From Porticoccaceae bacterium UBA1117 (GTDB taxonomy: Bacteria; Pseudomonadota; Gammaproteobacteria; Pseudomonadales; Porticoccaceae): a stretch of 17,227 nucleotides of DNA. The stretch spans positions 1 to 17,227 of the forward strand of contig DCBC01000116.1 of NCBI GenBank assembly GCA_002313335.1, in the 5' to 3' direction. Below the pieces are notes generated by a model. That model saw only the letters and a list, made by a program, of their open reading frames with translations. It searched no databases and had not been told where the DNA came from. The first letter of the stretch is position 1. The number at the start of each line of letters is the position of its first letter. The translations under genes and the position numbers were made by a program. Positions 1-6,576 of this stretch are shown here, one piece after another.

Positions 1-235
1 TGGCGCTATCTGAAATATCATTCCATTCACCATAGCGTTCACGCATGCCTAAATAGGTCATTGATTGAGGGCTTTCTTGCAATTCTTCTAAGAAAAGATC
101 GTCGAGAAATTCAACAATTTCTGATGACGTCATTATCGCTGGTTTTGTATTTAATGACGCTGAAGTATCTTTTTGACATCCTGTTAAAAGAACCACAGTG
201 ACGAGAGTCATCAGATAAAAAGTGACTTTTTTCAT
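1..235 (-). CDS. DUF885-type lipoprotein, N-terminal part (cut by window edge)
   Basis: Seventy-eight codons are visible from an ATG at 235, and the gene runs off the left edge. The first residues form a lipoprotein signal: a lysine-containing start, a hydrophobic stretch, then a lipobox ending LTGC with the cysteine at residue 18, so the mature protein should be lipid-anchored. After a low-complexity linker comes a segment with SMTYLGMRERYGEWNDIS, which resembles the start of DUF885 proteins. These are large, mostly uncharacterised exported proteins thought to be zinc-peptidase-like. An AAGGAA Shine-Dalgarno sequence lies about 10 bases upstream of the ATG. The gene diverges from the thiamine operon, sharing a 240-base region with it. 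The catalytic part is outside the window, so the family call rests on the N-terminus only. Confidence 0.7.
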   Translation of the reverse strand, partial: MKKVTFYLMTLVTVVLLTGCQKDTSASLNTKPAIMTSSEIVEFLDDLFLEELQESPQSMTYLGMRERYGEWNDISDSA

Positions 236-315
236 ACTAGATATTTCCTTAGTTCGATTGTTTTAAAAAAATTATGAGAACTGTCATATTCGCTGCTCTA
301 TTCTCGATGGCAACA

Positions 316-328
316 TGTTATCATAACA
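316..328. promoter_or_regulatory. Perfect inverted repeat TGTTATCATAACA upstream of riboswitch
   Basis: Six bases (TGTTAT), a central C and the exact reverse complement (ATAACA) end three bases before the first riboswitch stem. The element contains TATCAT, a possible -10 hexamer for a transcript starting near the riboswitch 5' end, but no good -35 sequence lies 17 bases upstream. It could be an operator for a DNA-binding regulator shared with the divergent lipoprotein gene, or chance. The rest of 236-330 shows nothing else I can name. Confidence 0.3.
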
Positions 329-330
329 AC

Positions 331-410
331 TCCTAAGGGGCGGCCAGCTGTATTTGACCTGAGAAGCACCCTTTGAACCTGATCCGGATTATGCCGGCGT
401 AGGAATAGGA
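331..410 (+). promoter_or_regulatory. TPP (THI-box) riboswitch aptamer
   Basis: This is a thiamine-pyrophosphate-sensing aptamer. The conserved cores are present: GGGG at 337-340, CTGAGA at 359-364, ACCCTTTGAACCTGATC at 368-384, and GCGTAGGAA at 397-405. P1 can form between TCCTA (331-335) and TAGGA (406-410). P2 pairs GGG with CCC. P5 pairs CCGG (384-387) with CCGG (394-397) around the conserved ATTATG, where E. coli thiM has CTGG/CCAG, so the stem is kept by compensating changes. P3 is short and contains a mismatch. The aptamer lies 66 bases before the TonB receptor start, and all genes downstream fit thiamine transport and salvage. No GC-rich hairpin plus T-tract follows it, which suggests control of translation rather than termination. 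Confidence 0.95.
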
Positions 411-444
411 CAAGTTTTCCCTGTACTCCGTCTTTTCATTCCGG

Positions 445-470
445 GTCTCCTTAACAACTGTTACTGAGGC
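445..470 (+). promoter_or_regulatory. Predicted Shine-Dalgarno sequestering hairpin of the riboswitch
   Basis: The Shine-Dalgarno GAGG (466-469) of the receptor gene can be buried in a hairpin. GTCTC (445-449) pairs with GAGGC (466-470), a CT/CT internal loop follows, then TAAC (452-455) pairs with GTTA (460-463) around AACT. The 3' strand of P1, AGGA (407-410), could alternatively pair with TCCT (448-451), which overlaps the anti-Shine-Dalgarno strand. That gives a simple on/off model: ligand forms P1, releases the anti-SD strand, and blocks the ribosome. The alternative pairing is only four base pairs, so the switch mechanism is inference. Confidence 0.45.
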
Positions 471-475
471 TCCAT

Positions 476-2596
476 ATGTTATCGCAAAGAAATTTAAGTA
501 TTAACCACCAAAGCTATGTTTTAAGTACGGCCAAAAAACTCTTTATTAGCTCCCTGCTATTGTTATCAACGAATATCGCCGCTGCAGAGCTAATTGAAGA
601 AGTCATCGTGACCTCTGATTTTCGCGATGCAAGTTTGCTAGATACAGCAGCTAGCGTCACTATTTTCGATGATTTAACCATTAAAAACCGTCAGGCTAAA
701 CATCTAGAACAGTTATTAAATTTGGCGCCTAATGTTAACTTTTCTAGTGGCGCATCAAGAGGGCGGTTTATCCAAATTAGAGGTATTGGTGAGCGCAGTC
801 AGTTCATTGAACCTCTAAACCCCTCAGTAGGTATCTTGGTCGATGGTATTGATTTCACCGGTATTGCTGGCGCAGCCACCACTATGGACATCAAGCAAGT
901 AGAAATACTGCGTGGACCGCAGGGAACCCTCTATGGTGCTAATGCACTAGCAGGATTGATTAACCTCACCTCTAATCAGCCAACCGAAATGACTCAGGGT
1001 AGTCTGTCACTTGGCGCTGGCAGTCATGGCACTAAGACAGTATCGGGAGCCTTGGGGGGATCCTTAAATAATGCGATGAATTATCGTGTGGCAGCGCAAA
1101 GTCACGTTAGTGACGGATATATAACTAATGATTTTCTAAAAAGGGATGACACAGACAACATTGACGAACTGAGTTTACGGGCAATTATTGACTGGCAGGC
1201 AAGTGATGATCTAAGTCTTAAGTTAACGCTATTTAAAGTTGATGCAGACAATGGCTATGACGCATTTTCTCTTGATAACACACGCAATACTCTCTCTGAC
1301 AAGCCTGGCCATGACCGCCAAGAATCCACTGCGTTTGCCGTGCAAAGTAACTGGCAGGCAAATGAGCAATTTGATGTGGTTAGTTTAATTAGCTTTGCAG
1401 ACAGTGACCTTGAGTATGGTTATGACGAAGACTGGGCCTTCCCTGCAATATGCGCAGGACAAGAGTGTGATGGGTGGGAATACAACTCAGAGGACAACTA
1501 TTTACGGGACCGCGATAACAGCACCCTTGATGTCAAGTTGGTCTCCAAGCAGCCACTAAGTTTTTTGGGTAACAATGCACACTGGGTATTAGGGGTTTAT
1601 GCTCGCCAGCAAGACGAGCAACTCCTGCGTCAGTACACTTATAATGCTGGTGACTTTAGTAGTAATTTTGATACTGAAAATCGCGCAATTTATGGTCAAC
1701 TTGATACTGATATTACCTCTAACGTAAGTCTTGTTACCGGCTTAAGGTTAGAGGGTAGAAAGGCAACTTACACTGACAGTGATGGGGTAGCTCACAGTGT
1801 TGATGAAAATCTCTGGGGTGGGCGTATTGCGCTCCAATATAAACCCAATGACAGTACTATGCTTTATGGTCTGGTATCGCGAGGCTACAAAGCGGGGGGC
1901 GTAAATAGTGACTCGTCTCTGTCAGCTGAGGACCGTGAGTTTGATACAGAACTTATGTGGAACTTTGAGACAGGTGTTAAAGGAAGTTGGTTTGAACAGC
2001 GTTTGCAAGCTCGGTTGTCGGCATTTTACCAGCAGCGTAAAGATATTCAGATTAAACAGTCGCTGGTTCAATCCAGAGATGACAGTAATGCCAGCGATTT
2101 CACTGATTATTTTGGCAATTCGGGTAAAGGAAGAAATTACGGAATGGAGGTCGAAGTCAACTGGCTTGCCACTGAAGCACTCTCTATTCAGGGTTCTCTG
2201 GGGTTATTGGAGACTGAGTATGACACGCCTCTGTCAACTACCTTAGATTCTCGAGATCAGGCGCACGCACCGCGTTATCAGTTCGCACTAGGTAGTAGCC
2301 TGCGGATTAGTGAAAACCTTAGTTGGACCGCTGATATTGAAGGAAAGGACAAATTTTACCTATCTTCCAGTCATGACGAGCAGTCAGAGTCGTACTGGTT
2401 GCTGAATACCAATTTAGCCTATAGCGCAGATCAATGGACTTTGTCTGTTTGGGGTCGCAACCTCACTAATGAGGATGTGATCGTTCGTGGCTTTGGCGGA
2501 TTTGGTAATGATCCTAGAAAATACTATGCAACTGAACCCTACTACCAGTTTGGCGAGCCGCGCGTATTCGGTGTCAGTGGTCAATATAATTTTTGA
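476..2596 (+). CDS. TonB-dependent outer-membrane receptor, probably for thiamine
   Basis: This 706-residue protein should form an outer-membrane beta-barrel with an N-terminal plug and import a substrate with TonB-ExbBD energy. Residues 20-37 form a signal peptide with likely cleavage after AAA (35-37). A TonB-box-like EEVIVTS follows at 41-47. The plug covers roughly 50-175 and includes IRGIGERSQF and the family signature VEILRGPQGTLYGANALAGLINL. The rest is barrel, ending in an aromatic residue (QYNF) as needed for BAM insertion. GAGG at 466-469 sits six bases before the ATG. The substrate cannot be read from the sequence itself. Thiamine is inferred from the TPP riboswitch directly upstream and from the thiamine-binding, PnuT and thiamine kinase genes downstream. 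Riboswitch-controlled receptors of this kind have been predicted in comparative-genomics work on thiamine. The n-region of the signal is long (about 19 residues), so a later start is possible, though no better ATG is evident. Confidence 0.92.
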   Translation: MLSQRNLSINHQSYVLSTAKKLFISSLLLLSTNIAAAELIEEVIVTSDFRDASLLDTAASVTIFDDLTIKNRQAKHLEQLLNLAPNVNFSSGASRGRFIQIRGIGERSQFIEPLNPSVGILVDGIDFTGIAGAATTMDIKQVEILRGPQGTLYGANALAGLINLTSNQPTEMTQGSLSLGAGSHGTKTVSGALGGSLNNAMNYRVAAQSHVSDGYITNDFLKRDDTDNIDELSLRAIIDWQASDDLSLKLTLFKVDADNGYDAFSLDNTRNTLSDKPGHDRQESTAFAVQSNWQANEQFDVVSLISFADSDLEYGYDEDWAFPAICAGQECDGWEYNSEDNYLRDRDNSTLDVKLVSKQPLSFLGNNAHWVLGVYARQQDEQLLRQYTYNAGDFSSNFDTENRAIYGQLDTDITSNVSLVTGLRLEGRKATYTDSDGVAHSVDENLWGGRIALQYKPNDSTMLYGLVSRGYKAGGVNSDSSLSAEDREFDTELMWNFETGVKGSWFEQRLQARLSAFYQQRKDIQIKQSLVQSRDDSNASDFTDYFGNSGKGRNYGMEVEVNWLATEALSIQGSLGLLETEYDTPLSTTLDSRDQAHAPRYQFALGSSLRISENLSWTADIEGKDKFYLSSSHDEQSESYWLLNTNLAYSADQWTLSVWGRNLTNEDVIVRGFGGFGNDPRKYYATEPYYQFGEPRVFGVSGQYNF

Positions 2597-2638
2597 GCAT
2601 CTAATTGACGTTAATAATGGGCAAATGAGGCAGTTTTT

Positions 2639-2887
2639 ATGCAGGTAACAATTGATATCAGCATGTACCCCAACCGGGAGGAATTTATTCCTCCCATTGA
2701 TGGATTTATCGAAAAGATTAATTGTTTTGAAAATCTAAAAATTACCACATTTCCCACCAGTACCGTGGTTCAGGGTGAATATGAGCATGCTATGAAAGCC
2801 GTTCAAGACACTATTGCCGCCTGTTATCGTGACTATAATATGGCGGTTTACGTGGCTAAGATTATCCCCGGTTATGAGGCGCTTTAG
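2639..2887 (+). CDS. Small thiamine-binding protein (YkoF/MTH1187, Thiamine_BP family)
   Basis: This is an 82-residue protein with no signal peptide or membrane segment. The start MQVTIDISMYP, a central TFPTSTVVQGEYE and a conserved-looking helix AVQDTIAACY match the ferredoxin-like MTH1187/YkoF fold (formerly DUF77), whose members bind thiamine. GAGG at 2627-2630 lies eight bases before the ATG. The gene sits 42 bases after the receptor gene, and its stop codon directly abuts the pnuT start. In Bacillus, YkoF serves a hydroxymethylpyrimidine/thiamine ABC transporter. Here it is paired with a facilitator-type transporter, so it probably acts as a cytoplasmic thiamine carrier or buffer. That role is inference. 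The family call is fairly secure for so short a protein because the operon context agrees. Confidence 0.82.
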   Translation: MQVTIDISMYPNREEFIPPIDGFIEKINCFENLKITTFPTSTVVQGEYEHAMKAVQDTIAACYRDYNMAVYVAKIIPGYEAL

Positions 2888-3478
2888 GTGAGCTTTGACT
2901 GGGTGAATCTTGAAACATTGGCAGTGGCGTTGGGCATCGGTTATATACTACTGGCGATGCGACAAAATAGCTTGTGCTGGTATTGTGCTTTTTTCAGTAC
3001 GGCTATTTATGTCACCATATTTGGTGACGTCAGTTTGTACATGGAATCTGCACTTAACGTTTACTACATGGGAATGGCGGTTTATGGCTGGTTACAATGG
3101 CAAAAGGGAGGTGCTGATCACAGCGGAGTAGAGATTGTTCGATGGACGGCAAAACAGCATAGTGCTGGTATTTTAGGAATACTTTTGGCATCTGTCCTAT
3201 CTGGATACCTGTTGTCTGTGAGCACTGATGCAAGGCTCCCATACCTAGACTCATTTACCACTTGGGCAAGTGTCTTTACTACTGTTATGGTGGCACGCAA
3301 GGTACTAGAAAATTGGCTGTATTGGATAGTGATTAATAGCGTATCTATTTACCTCTATATTGACCGAGATTTGAACCAGACAGCGATGATGTTTTCGGTT
3401 TACCTACTATTATCTGTCCTTGGCTATGTTGCGTGGAAGAAAAATTATGTCACTCAGAACAGAGAAATTATTGCATAG
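2888..3478 (+). CDS. pnuT: Thiamine transporter PnuT (PnuC family)
   Basis: This 196-residue integral membrane protein has about seven hydrophobic segments. The PnuC-family signatures are visible: NVYYMGMAVYGWLQW (57-71), the tryptophan- and asparagine-bearing segment NWLYWIVINSVSIYLYI, and a final helix ending LGYVAWKK. PnuC-type proteins are facilitators, and the vitamin is retained inside the cell by phosphorylation. The TPP riboswitch and adjacent thiamine kinase mark this member as the thiamine-specific PnuT rather than the nicotinamide riboside transporter PnuC. Translation starts at a GTG immediately after the TAG of the preceding gene. GAGG at 2876-2879 inside that gene gives eight-base spacing, so the two are translationally coupled. 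Confidence 0.92.
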   Translation: MSFDWVNLETLAVALGIGYILLAMRQNSLCWYCAFFSTAIYVTIFGDVSLYMESALNVYYMGMAVYGWLQWQKGGADHSGVEIVRWTAKQHSAGILGILLASVLSGYLLSVSTDARLPYLDSFTTWASVFTTVMVARKVLENWLYWIVINSVSIYLYIDRDLNQTAMMFSVYLLLSVLGYVAWKKNYVTQNREIIA

Positions 3479-4226
3479 AGCATTGAGTCATTGGCGTGAT
3501 TGGCAGACAGGTAATGTTCAGATTAGCGAATTACCCAAGGTGTTAGAGCAGTTACAAGGAGGCATGACCAATGAATCTTTTATGGTTCAAAGTGGTGACT
3601 TTAGAGCCGTAGTAAGAGTCAATGCGTTAAATGCACAGTCTCTAGGAATAGATCGAGAAAAAGAGCAATCTCTGCTAGCGTATCTTCAGACAACGGGCTG
3701 CGTCCCAAAATTAGTTTTTAGTGATTCTGATACTCAAGTAACACAACTTATTAGCGGCCGGCACTTGTCTCAGATAGACTTGGCCAGTAAAGACATACAA
3801 GAAGGCTTAGAGTCTTGTATTGAACGTATCCAGGCGGTTCGAGTAGACATGCCAGTAAGAAACTACTCAGCCTATATTAGCTTGTACAGTGAACAGCTCA
3901 GTCACTTTGACGGATTAGCTGAGATTGAGCGCGCAGCGACTATCATTGATGAATTGCAATGGACTCCCGTAGTTACCCATCATGATTTAATTCTAGAAAA
4001 TATTATTATTAATGATCAGGGTCTGCATTTTCTTGATTGGGAGTATGCTGATTTGGGACATCCTTGGATTGATCGAATCAAACTATTCGGCCGTACTTAT
4101 TGTGAAGATAGAGATGGAAGTTCAGGCATAGATGCCTTGGAGACTTTACAAAATGGTATTGTAAAACTTTGGTATGCGGTGCAGGATGCCCATCTAACAG
4201 ATGGTAAAAGAACCGGGAATATTTAA
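3447..4226 (+). CDS. thiK: Thiamine kinase-like phosphotransferase (ThiK/APH fold)
   Basis: This kinase has the aminoglycoside phosphotransferase/choline kinase fold. The glycine-rich start [10 protein letters not shown] is at 38-47, the catalytic loop is H178-H179-D180 with N185 (HHDLILENI), and the metal-binding aspartate is D197 in [15 protein letters not shown]. ThiK (YcfN) phosphorylates thiamine to thiamine monophosphate, and phosphorylation would trap thiamine imported by PnuT. I chose the ATG at 3447 (259 residues) because GGAAGA ends six bases before it. An in-frame TTG at 3420 would add nine residues. From 3447 the gene overlaps pnuT by 32 bases, so coupled expression is likely. Making TPP would still need ThiL, which is not in this window. 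A different small-molecule substrate is possible, but the operon argues for thiamine. Confidence 0.85.
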   Translation: MSLRTEKLLHRALSHWRDWQTGNVQISELPKVLEQLQGGMTNESFMVQSGDFRAVVRVNALNAQSLGIDREKEQSLLAYLQTTGCVPKLVFSDSDTQVTQLISGRHLSQIDLASKDIQEGLESCIERIQAVRVDMPVRNYSAYISLYSEQLSHFDGLAEIERAATIIDELQWTPVVTHHDLILENIIINDQGLHFLDWEYADLGHPWIDRIKLFGRTYCEDRDGSSGIDALETLQNGIVKLWYAVQDAHLTDGKRTGNI

Positions 4227-4594
4227 TGAGCAAGCAACTCAACGCGTTAAATGCAGAAGAGCAGTACGTGATTCAAGACAAGGGCACTGAGCGTCCTTTT
4301 ACGGGTAAATATACTGACCATTTCGATGGTGGTTTGTACCTATGTAAGCAATGTGACTCTCCACTGTACCGCTCTGAACATAAGTTCCAGTCTCAATGTG
4401 GATGGCCCAGTTTTGATGATGAAATTGACGGTGCGGTAACTAAGGTAACCGATGCGGACGGTCGACGTACTGAAATACTTTGTGCTGCATGTGACGGCCA
4501 TCTGGGGCATGTTTTTTCCGGAGAAGGGTATACCGACAAGAACTTGAGACACTGTGTTAACAGTATCTCAATGACGTTTGTCGGCTCAGAGTGA
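4226..4594 (+). CDS. msrB: Peptide methionine-(R)-sulfoxide reductase MsrB
   Basis: This 122-residue single-domain MsrB reduces the R-form of methionine sulfoxide in proteins. The structural zinc ligands are two CxxC pairs, C40/C43 and C86/C89. The catalytic cysteine is C110 in [11 protein letters not shown], and the probable resolving cysteine is C58 in SQCGWPSF. There is no signal peptide, so it is cytoplasmic. Its ATG overlaps the TAA of the thiamine kinase gene in a TAATG junction, which strongly suggests translational coupling and membership in the riboswitch-controlled operon. MsrB has no established role in thiamine metabolism, so the placement is notable. Confidence 0.95.
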   Translation: MSKQLNALNAEEQYVIQDKGTERPFTGKYTDHFDGGLYLCKQCDSPLYRSEHKFQSQCGWPSFDDEIDGAVTKVTDADGRRTEILCAACDGHLGHVFSGEGYTDKNLRHCVNSISMTFVGSE

Positions 4595-4614
4595 TTGATC
4601 TGTGATGGTTAATC
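4593..4614 (+). terminator. Weak candidate terminator after msrB
   Basis: GATTGATC (4593-4600) can pair along its length with GGTTAATC (4607-4614), including two G-T wobbles, around a six-base loop. GTTTTT follows at 4620-4625, six bases after the stem. The T-run is displaced and the stem is AT-rich, so it may be weak. Msr and yajQ transcripts converge here with only 14 bases between stop codons. Confidence 0.3.
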
Positions 4615-5094
4615 TCGAAAGTTTTTAAACTGGAATGGTTGCCCAAGGTCTGCTTCGCGGACCAACGCCATCACTGTCTGTAGCTCATCCCGCTTCTTCC
4701 CTGTGACCCTGACTTCGTCACCTTGGACTTGCGCCTGAACCTTCATTTTCTTTTCTTTAATTATTTTGATCATTTTTTTAGACACATCAGCTGCTATTCC
4801 TTGCTTAAAACTGACGTTTAAGGAAAACGTTTTACCGCTGTGCAACGCTTCTTTGTCGTATTCCATTACGGTAGGGTCTATTTTCCTGTTGACTAGCTGC
4901 GCTGCGAAAATATCCAGTAATTGTTGGCACTGAAAATCAGCCTCTGCTTTGAGTGTCACCACATCATTAGCAACGGTAATTGTTGCATCAACGCCACGAA
5001 AATCAAAACGTGTGGTCAATTCGCGCGCGGCATTGTTAGTGGCATTCAGAATTTCAGCACTATCGACTTCCGAAACAATATCTAAACTGGGCAT
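4609..5094 (-). CDS. yajQ: YajQ-family nucleotide-binding protein (UPF0234)
   Basis: This cytoplasmic protein of 161 residues is close to E. coli YajQ along its length. It begins [11 protein letters not shown] and ends [13 protein letters not shown], with the conserved internal [10 protein letters not shown] and [21 protein letters not shown]. The family has two ferredoxin-like domains and binds nucleic acids or nucleotides. A Xanthomonas homologue has been described as a cyclic di-GMP effector. I set the start at the ATG at 5094, where the family normally begins. An upstream in-frame ATG at 5115 would add seven residues, but it lies about two bases after the predicted transcription start, whereas AAAGAG sits a good distance before 5094. 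The gene is single and converges with msrB. Confidence 0.95.
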   Translation of the reverse strand: MPSLDIVSEVDSAEILNATNNAARELTTRFDFRGVDATITVANDVVTLKAEADFQCQQLLDIFAAQLVNRKIDPTVMEYDKEALHSGKTFSLNVSFKQGIAADVSKKMIKIIKEKKMKVQAQVQGDEVRVTGKKRDELQTVMALVREADLGQPFQFKNFRD

Positions 5095-5123
5095 AGGACG
5101 ACTCTTTTTAATCAATGTGGGGT

Positions 5124-5152
5124 ATTATTTTAACTTAATCCCTCTAGGTCAA
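5124..5152 (-). promoter_or_regulatory. Sigma70 promoter for yajQ
   Basis: On the minus strand the sequence reads TTGACC (plus 5147-5152), a 17-base spacer, then AATAAT (plus 5124-5129). Each hexamer matches the sigma70 consensus at five of six positions with ideal spacing. Transcription would start near 5117, giving a leader of about 23 bases before the 5094 start. The -35 box is only ten bases upstream of the divergent ychJ-like start, so the two genes probably share and compete for this region. Confidence 0.65.
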
Positions 5153-5161
5153 TGAAAAATA

Positions 5162-5545
5162 ATGAATGAGTCATGTTTATGTGGAAACCAACGGTCATTT
5201 TCTGCGTGCTGCAAACCCTATTTAGAGCAAAAAGTGTCGCCGGACACACCCGAAAAACTAATGCGCTCTCGCTATACCGCCTATGCCTTGGGTGGCTATG
5301 GCGAGTACCTCTTAAAGACGTGGTTCCCGCCGATGGTGAAAAACCTCAGTGTTAGCGAGCTTTCAGAAAAAACTCAGCAATGGATTAACCTTGAGGTTTT
5401 GGGGTCAGGACATAAAAACACCGAGGGGTGGGTAGAATTTAAAGCTACCTATCAGGGTACTAATGGCAATAGTATATTGCATGAAAAGTCGGTGTTTACT
5501 CTTATTGGCCAACAATGGTTTTATATTGGCGGCGAAATTAAATAG
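5162..5545 (+). CDS. ychJ: YchJ-like protein with N-terminal SEC-C motif
   Basis: This 127-residue protein of the YchJ/UPF0225 family has unknown function. The N-terminal cysteine cluster C5-L-C7 ... C16-C17 is a SEC-C zinc-binding motif of the kind that ends SecA. It is followed by the family hallmark PEKLMRSRYTAYALGGYGEYLLKTW. E. coli YchJ is about 152 residues and has a second SEC-C motif at its C-terminus. Here the protein stops at GGEIK and the second motif is absent. A GGAG-type ribosome site is lacking; TAGG at 5145-5148 is 13 bases away, so the start is less certain than the family. It diverges from yajQ and lies 50 bases before the hydrolase gene, with which it may be co-transcribed. 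Confidence 0.88.
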   Translation: MNESCLCGNQRSFSACCKPYLEQKVSPDTPEKLMRSRYTAYALGGYGEYLLKTWFPPMVKNLSVSELSEKTQQWINLEVLGSGHKNTEGWVEFKATYQGTNGNSILHEKSVFTLIGQQWFYIGGEIK

Positions 5546-5595
5546 AAGTAACCTTAAATGCTAAAGCAACGTTTTTTGAGGATGAAAATAACACT

Positions 5596-6558
5596 ATGGA
5601 TTTAAAACTAGTCGACCCCGAGCTTATTCCCGCACTTGATGCTATACCTGAGTTCGATATTTGGTCTGATTTAATGGTGACGCGAGCGGTATCACTGCAA
5701 CGCAGCAGACATATAGCGTCAACCCTGCCACCAGTGGTTGGAGTAACAAGCTCGGATCATAGTATCACCCAGGATAATGATCAAGATGTGTCTGTACGTG
5801 TTTATCGACCTGAAGGGCATACAGAGAATCTCCCAAGCTTATTGTGGATCCATGGTGGTGGCTATTGTTTTGGTAGTATGGAGGGTGATGACTATACGGT
5901 GAAACGCATGGTAGAGAAGATTGGCTGTGTGGTGGTCTCTGTAGATTATCGATTAGCGCCTGAATATCCTTTCCCGACACCTCTCAATGACTGCTATGCG
6001 GCTCTAACATGGGTTTTTGATAATGCGGACAGGCTCAAGGTTGATGTTTCGCGCATAGCCATAGGCGGCATTAGCGCGGGCGCTGGGTTGGCTGCTGGGC
6101 TTGCACTACTAGCACGGGACAGGGCTGAGGTATCAGTCGTGTTTCAGGTGCTACTTTGCCCGATGATTGATAATAGCAGCACGTCAGAATCAAGCTTTAG
6201 TATTACTGACAAACGTATTTGGAATCGGCACTCAAACCTTCAGGGCTGGATGCATTATTTAGGCAGACCAACGACATCAGAGCAAGAACCTTTTGAAGCA
6301 TCTAAGTACGCAGCGCCAAGTCATGCAGGGGATTTACATGGCCTTCCACCGGCGTATATTGCCGTTGGCTCTGTGGACCTATTTCTTGATGAAAATCGGG
6401 ATTATGCTAAGCGTCTTAATGGATCAGGAGTGACTACCCAGTTAGAAATATTTTCCGGCGGATACCATGCTTTTGAGTTTATGGTTCCAAGTGCCGAAAT
6501 CTCTAAGTTAGCAAGAGACACTCACTACAGCGCTATTAAACGAGCGTTGTTTGACTAA
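5596..6558 (+). CDS. Alpha/beta hydrolase, hormone-sensitive-lipase (HSL) family
   Basis: This 320-residue cytoplasmic esterase or lipase-type enzyme has no signal peptide. The oxyanion-hole motif HGGGY begins at H86. The nucleophile is S160 in G-I-S-A-G, where many relatives have GDSAG. The probable catalytic aspartate is D261 in GSVDLFLDEN and the histidine is H291 in GGYHAFEF. DYRLAPEYPFP (117-127) is another family signature. Together these mark the bacterial HSL (family IV) esterases. The natural substrate is unknown; short-chain acyl esters are typical of the family. The ATG is preceded by GAGG at 5578-5581, a long 14-base spacing; a nearer ATG at 5582 is out of frame. The gene converges with tatC, leaving four bases between stop codons. 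Confidence 0.92.
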   Translation: MDLKLVDPELIPALDAIPEFDIWSDLMVTRAVSLQRSRHIASTLPPVVGVTSSDHSITQDNDQDVSVRVYRPEGHTENLPSLLWIHGGGYCFGSMEGDDYTVKRMVEKIGCVVVSVDYRLAPEYPFPTPLNDCYAALTWVFDNADRLKVDVSRIAIGGISAGAGLAAGLALLARDRAEVSVVFQVLLCPMIDNSSTSESSFSITDKRIWNRHSNLQGWMHYLGRPTTSEQEPFEASKYAAPSHAGDLHGLPPAYIAVGSVDLFLDENRDYAKRLNGSGVTTQLEIFSGGYHAFEFMVPSAEISKLARDTHYSAIKRALFD

Positions 6559-6576
6559 TCGATTAGTCCGTCAACG
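6545..6576. terminator. Candidate bidirectional terminator built from two stop codons
   Basis: GACTAATCGATTAGTC (6553-6568) is a perfect palindrome. As RNA it gives a six-base-pair stem GACTAA/TTAGTC with a TCGA loop. The loop is exactly the intergenic spacer, and each stem arm is the final Asp codon plus TAA of one of the converging genes. An outer stem CGTTG (6545-6549)/CAACG (6572-6576) extends it across a 3x3 internal loop. On the plus side TTTCTTC follows. The minus side has no good T-tract, so efficiency in that direction is doubtful. Confidence 0.45.

Noticed and set aside
411..440. Intrinsic terminator as riboswitch expression platform (TCTTTT at 431-436)
   Set aside because: No GC-rich hairpin precedes the T-run; GGA/TCC around 408-420 is only three base pairs. 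The SD-sequestering hairpin fits better.
1908..2246. Overlapping 112-codon open frame inside the receptor gene
   Set aside because: It lies entirely within the TonB receptor gene in another frame, and the receptor frame shows clear barrel-domain similarity through this stretch.
3420..3446. TTG at 3420 as start of the thiamine kinase
   Set aside because: It would overlap pnuT further and has no ribosome site, whereas the ATG at 3447 has GGAAGA at ideal spacing and gives the expected N-terminus.
5582..5596. ATG at 5582 as the hydrolase start with closer GAGG
   Set aside because: It is out of frame with the hydrolase (14-base offset) and overlaps the GAGG itself.
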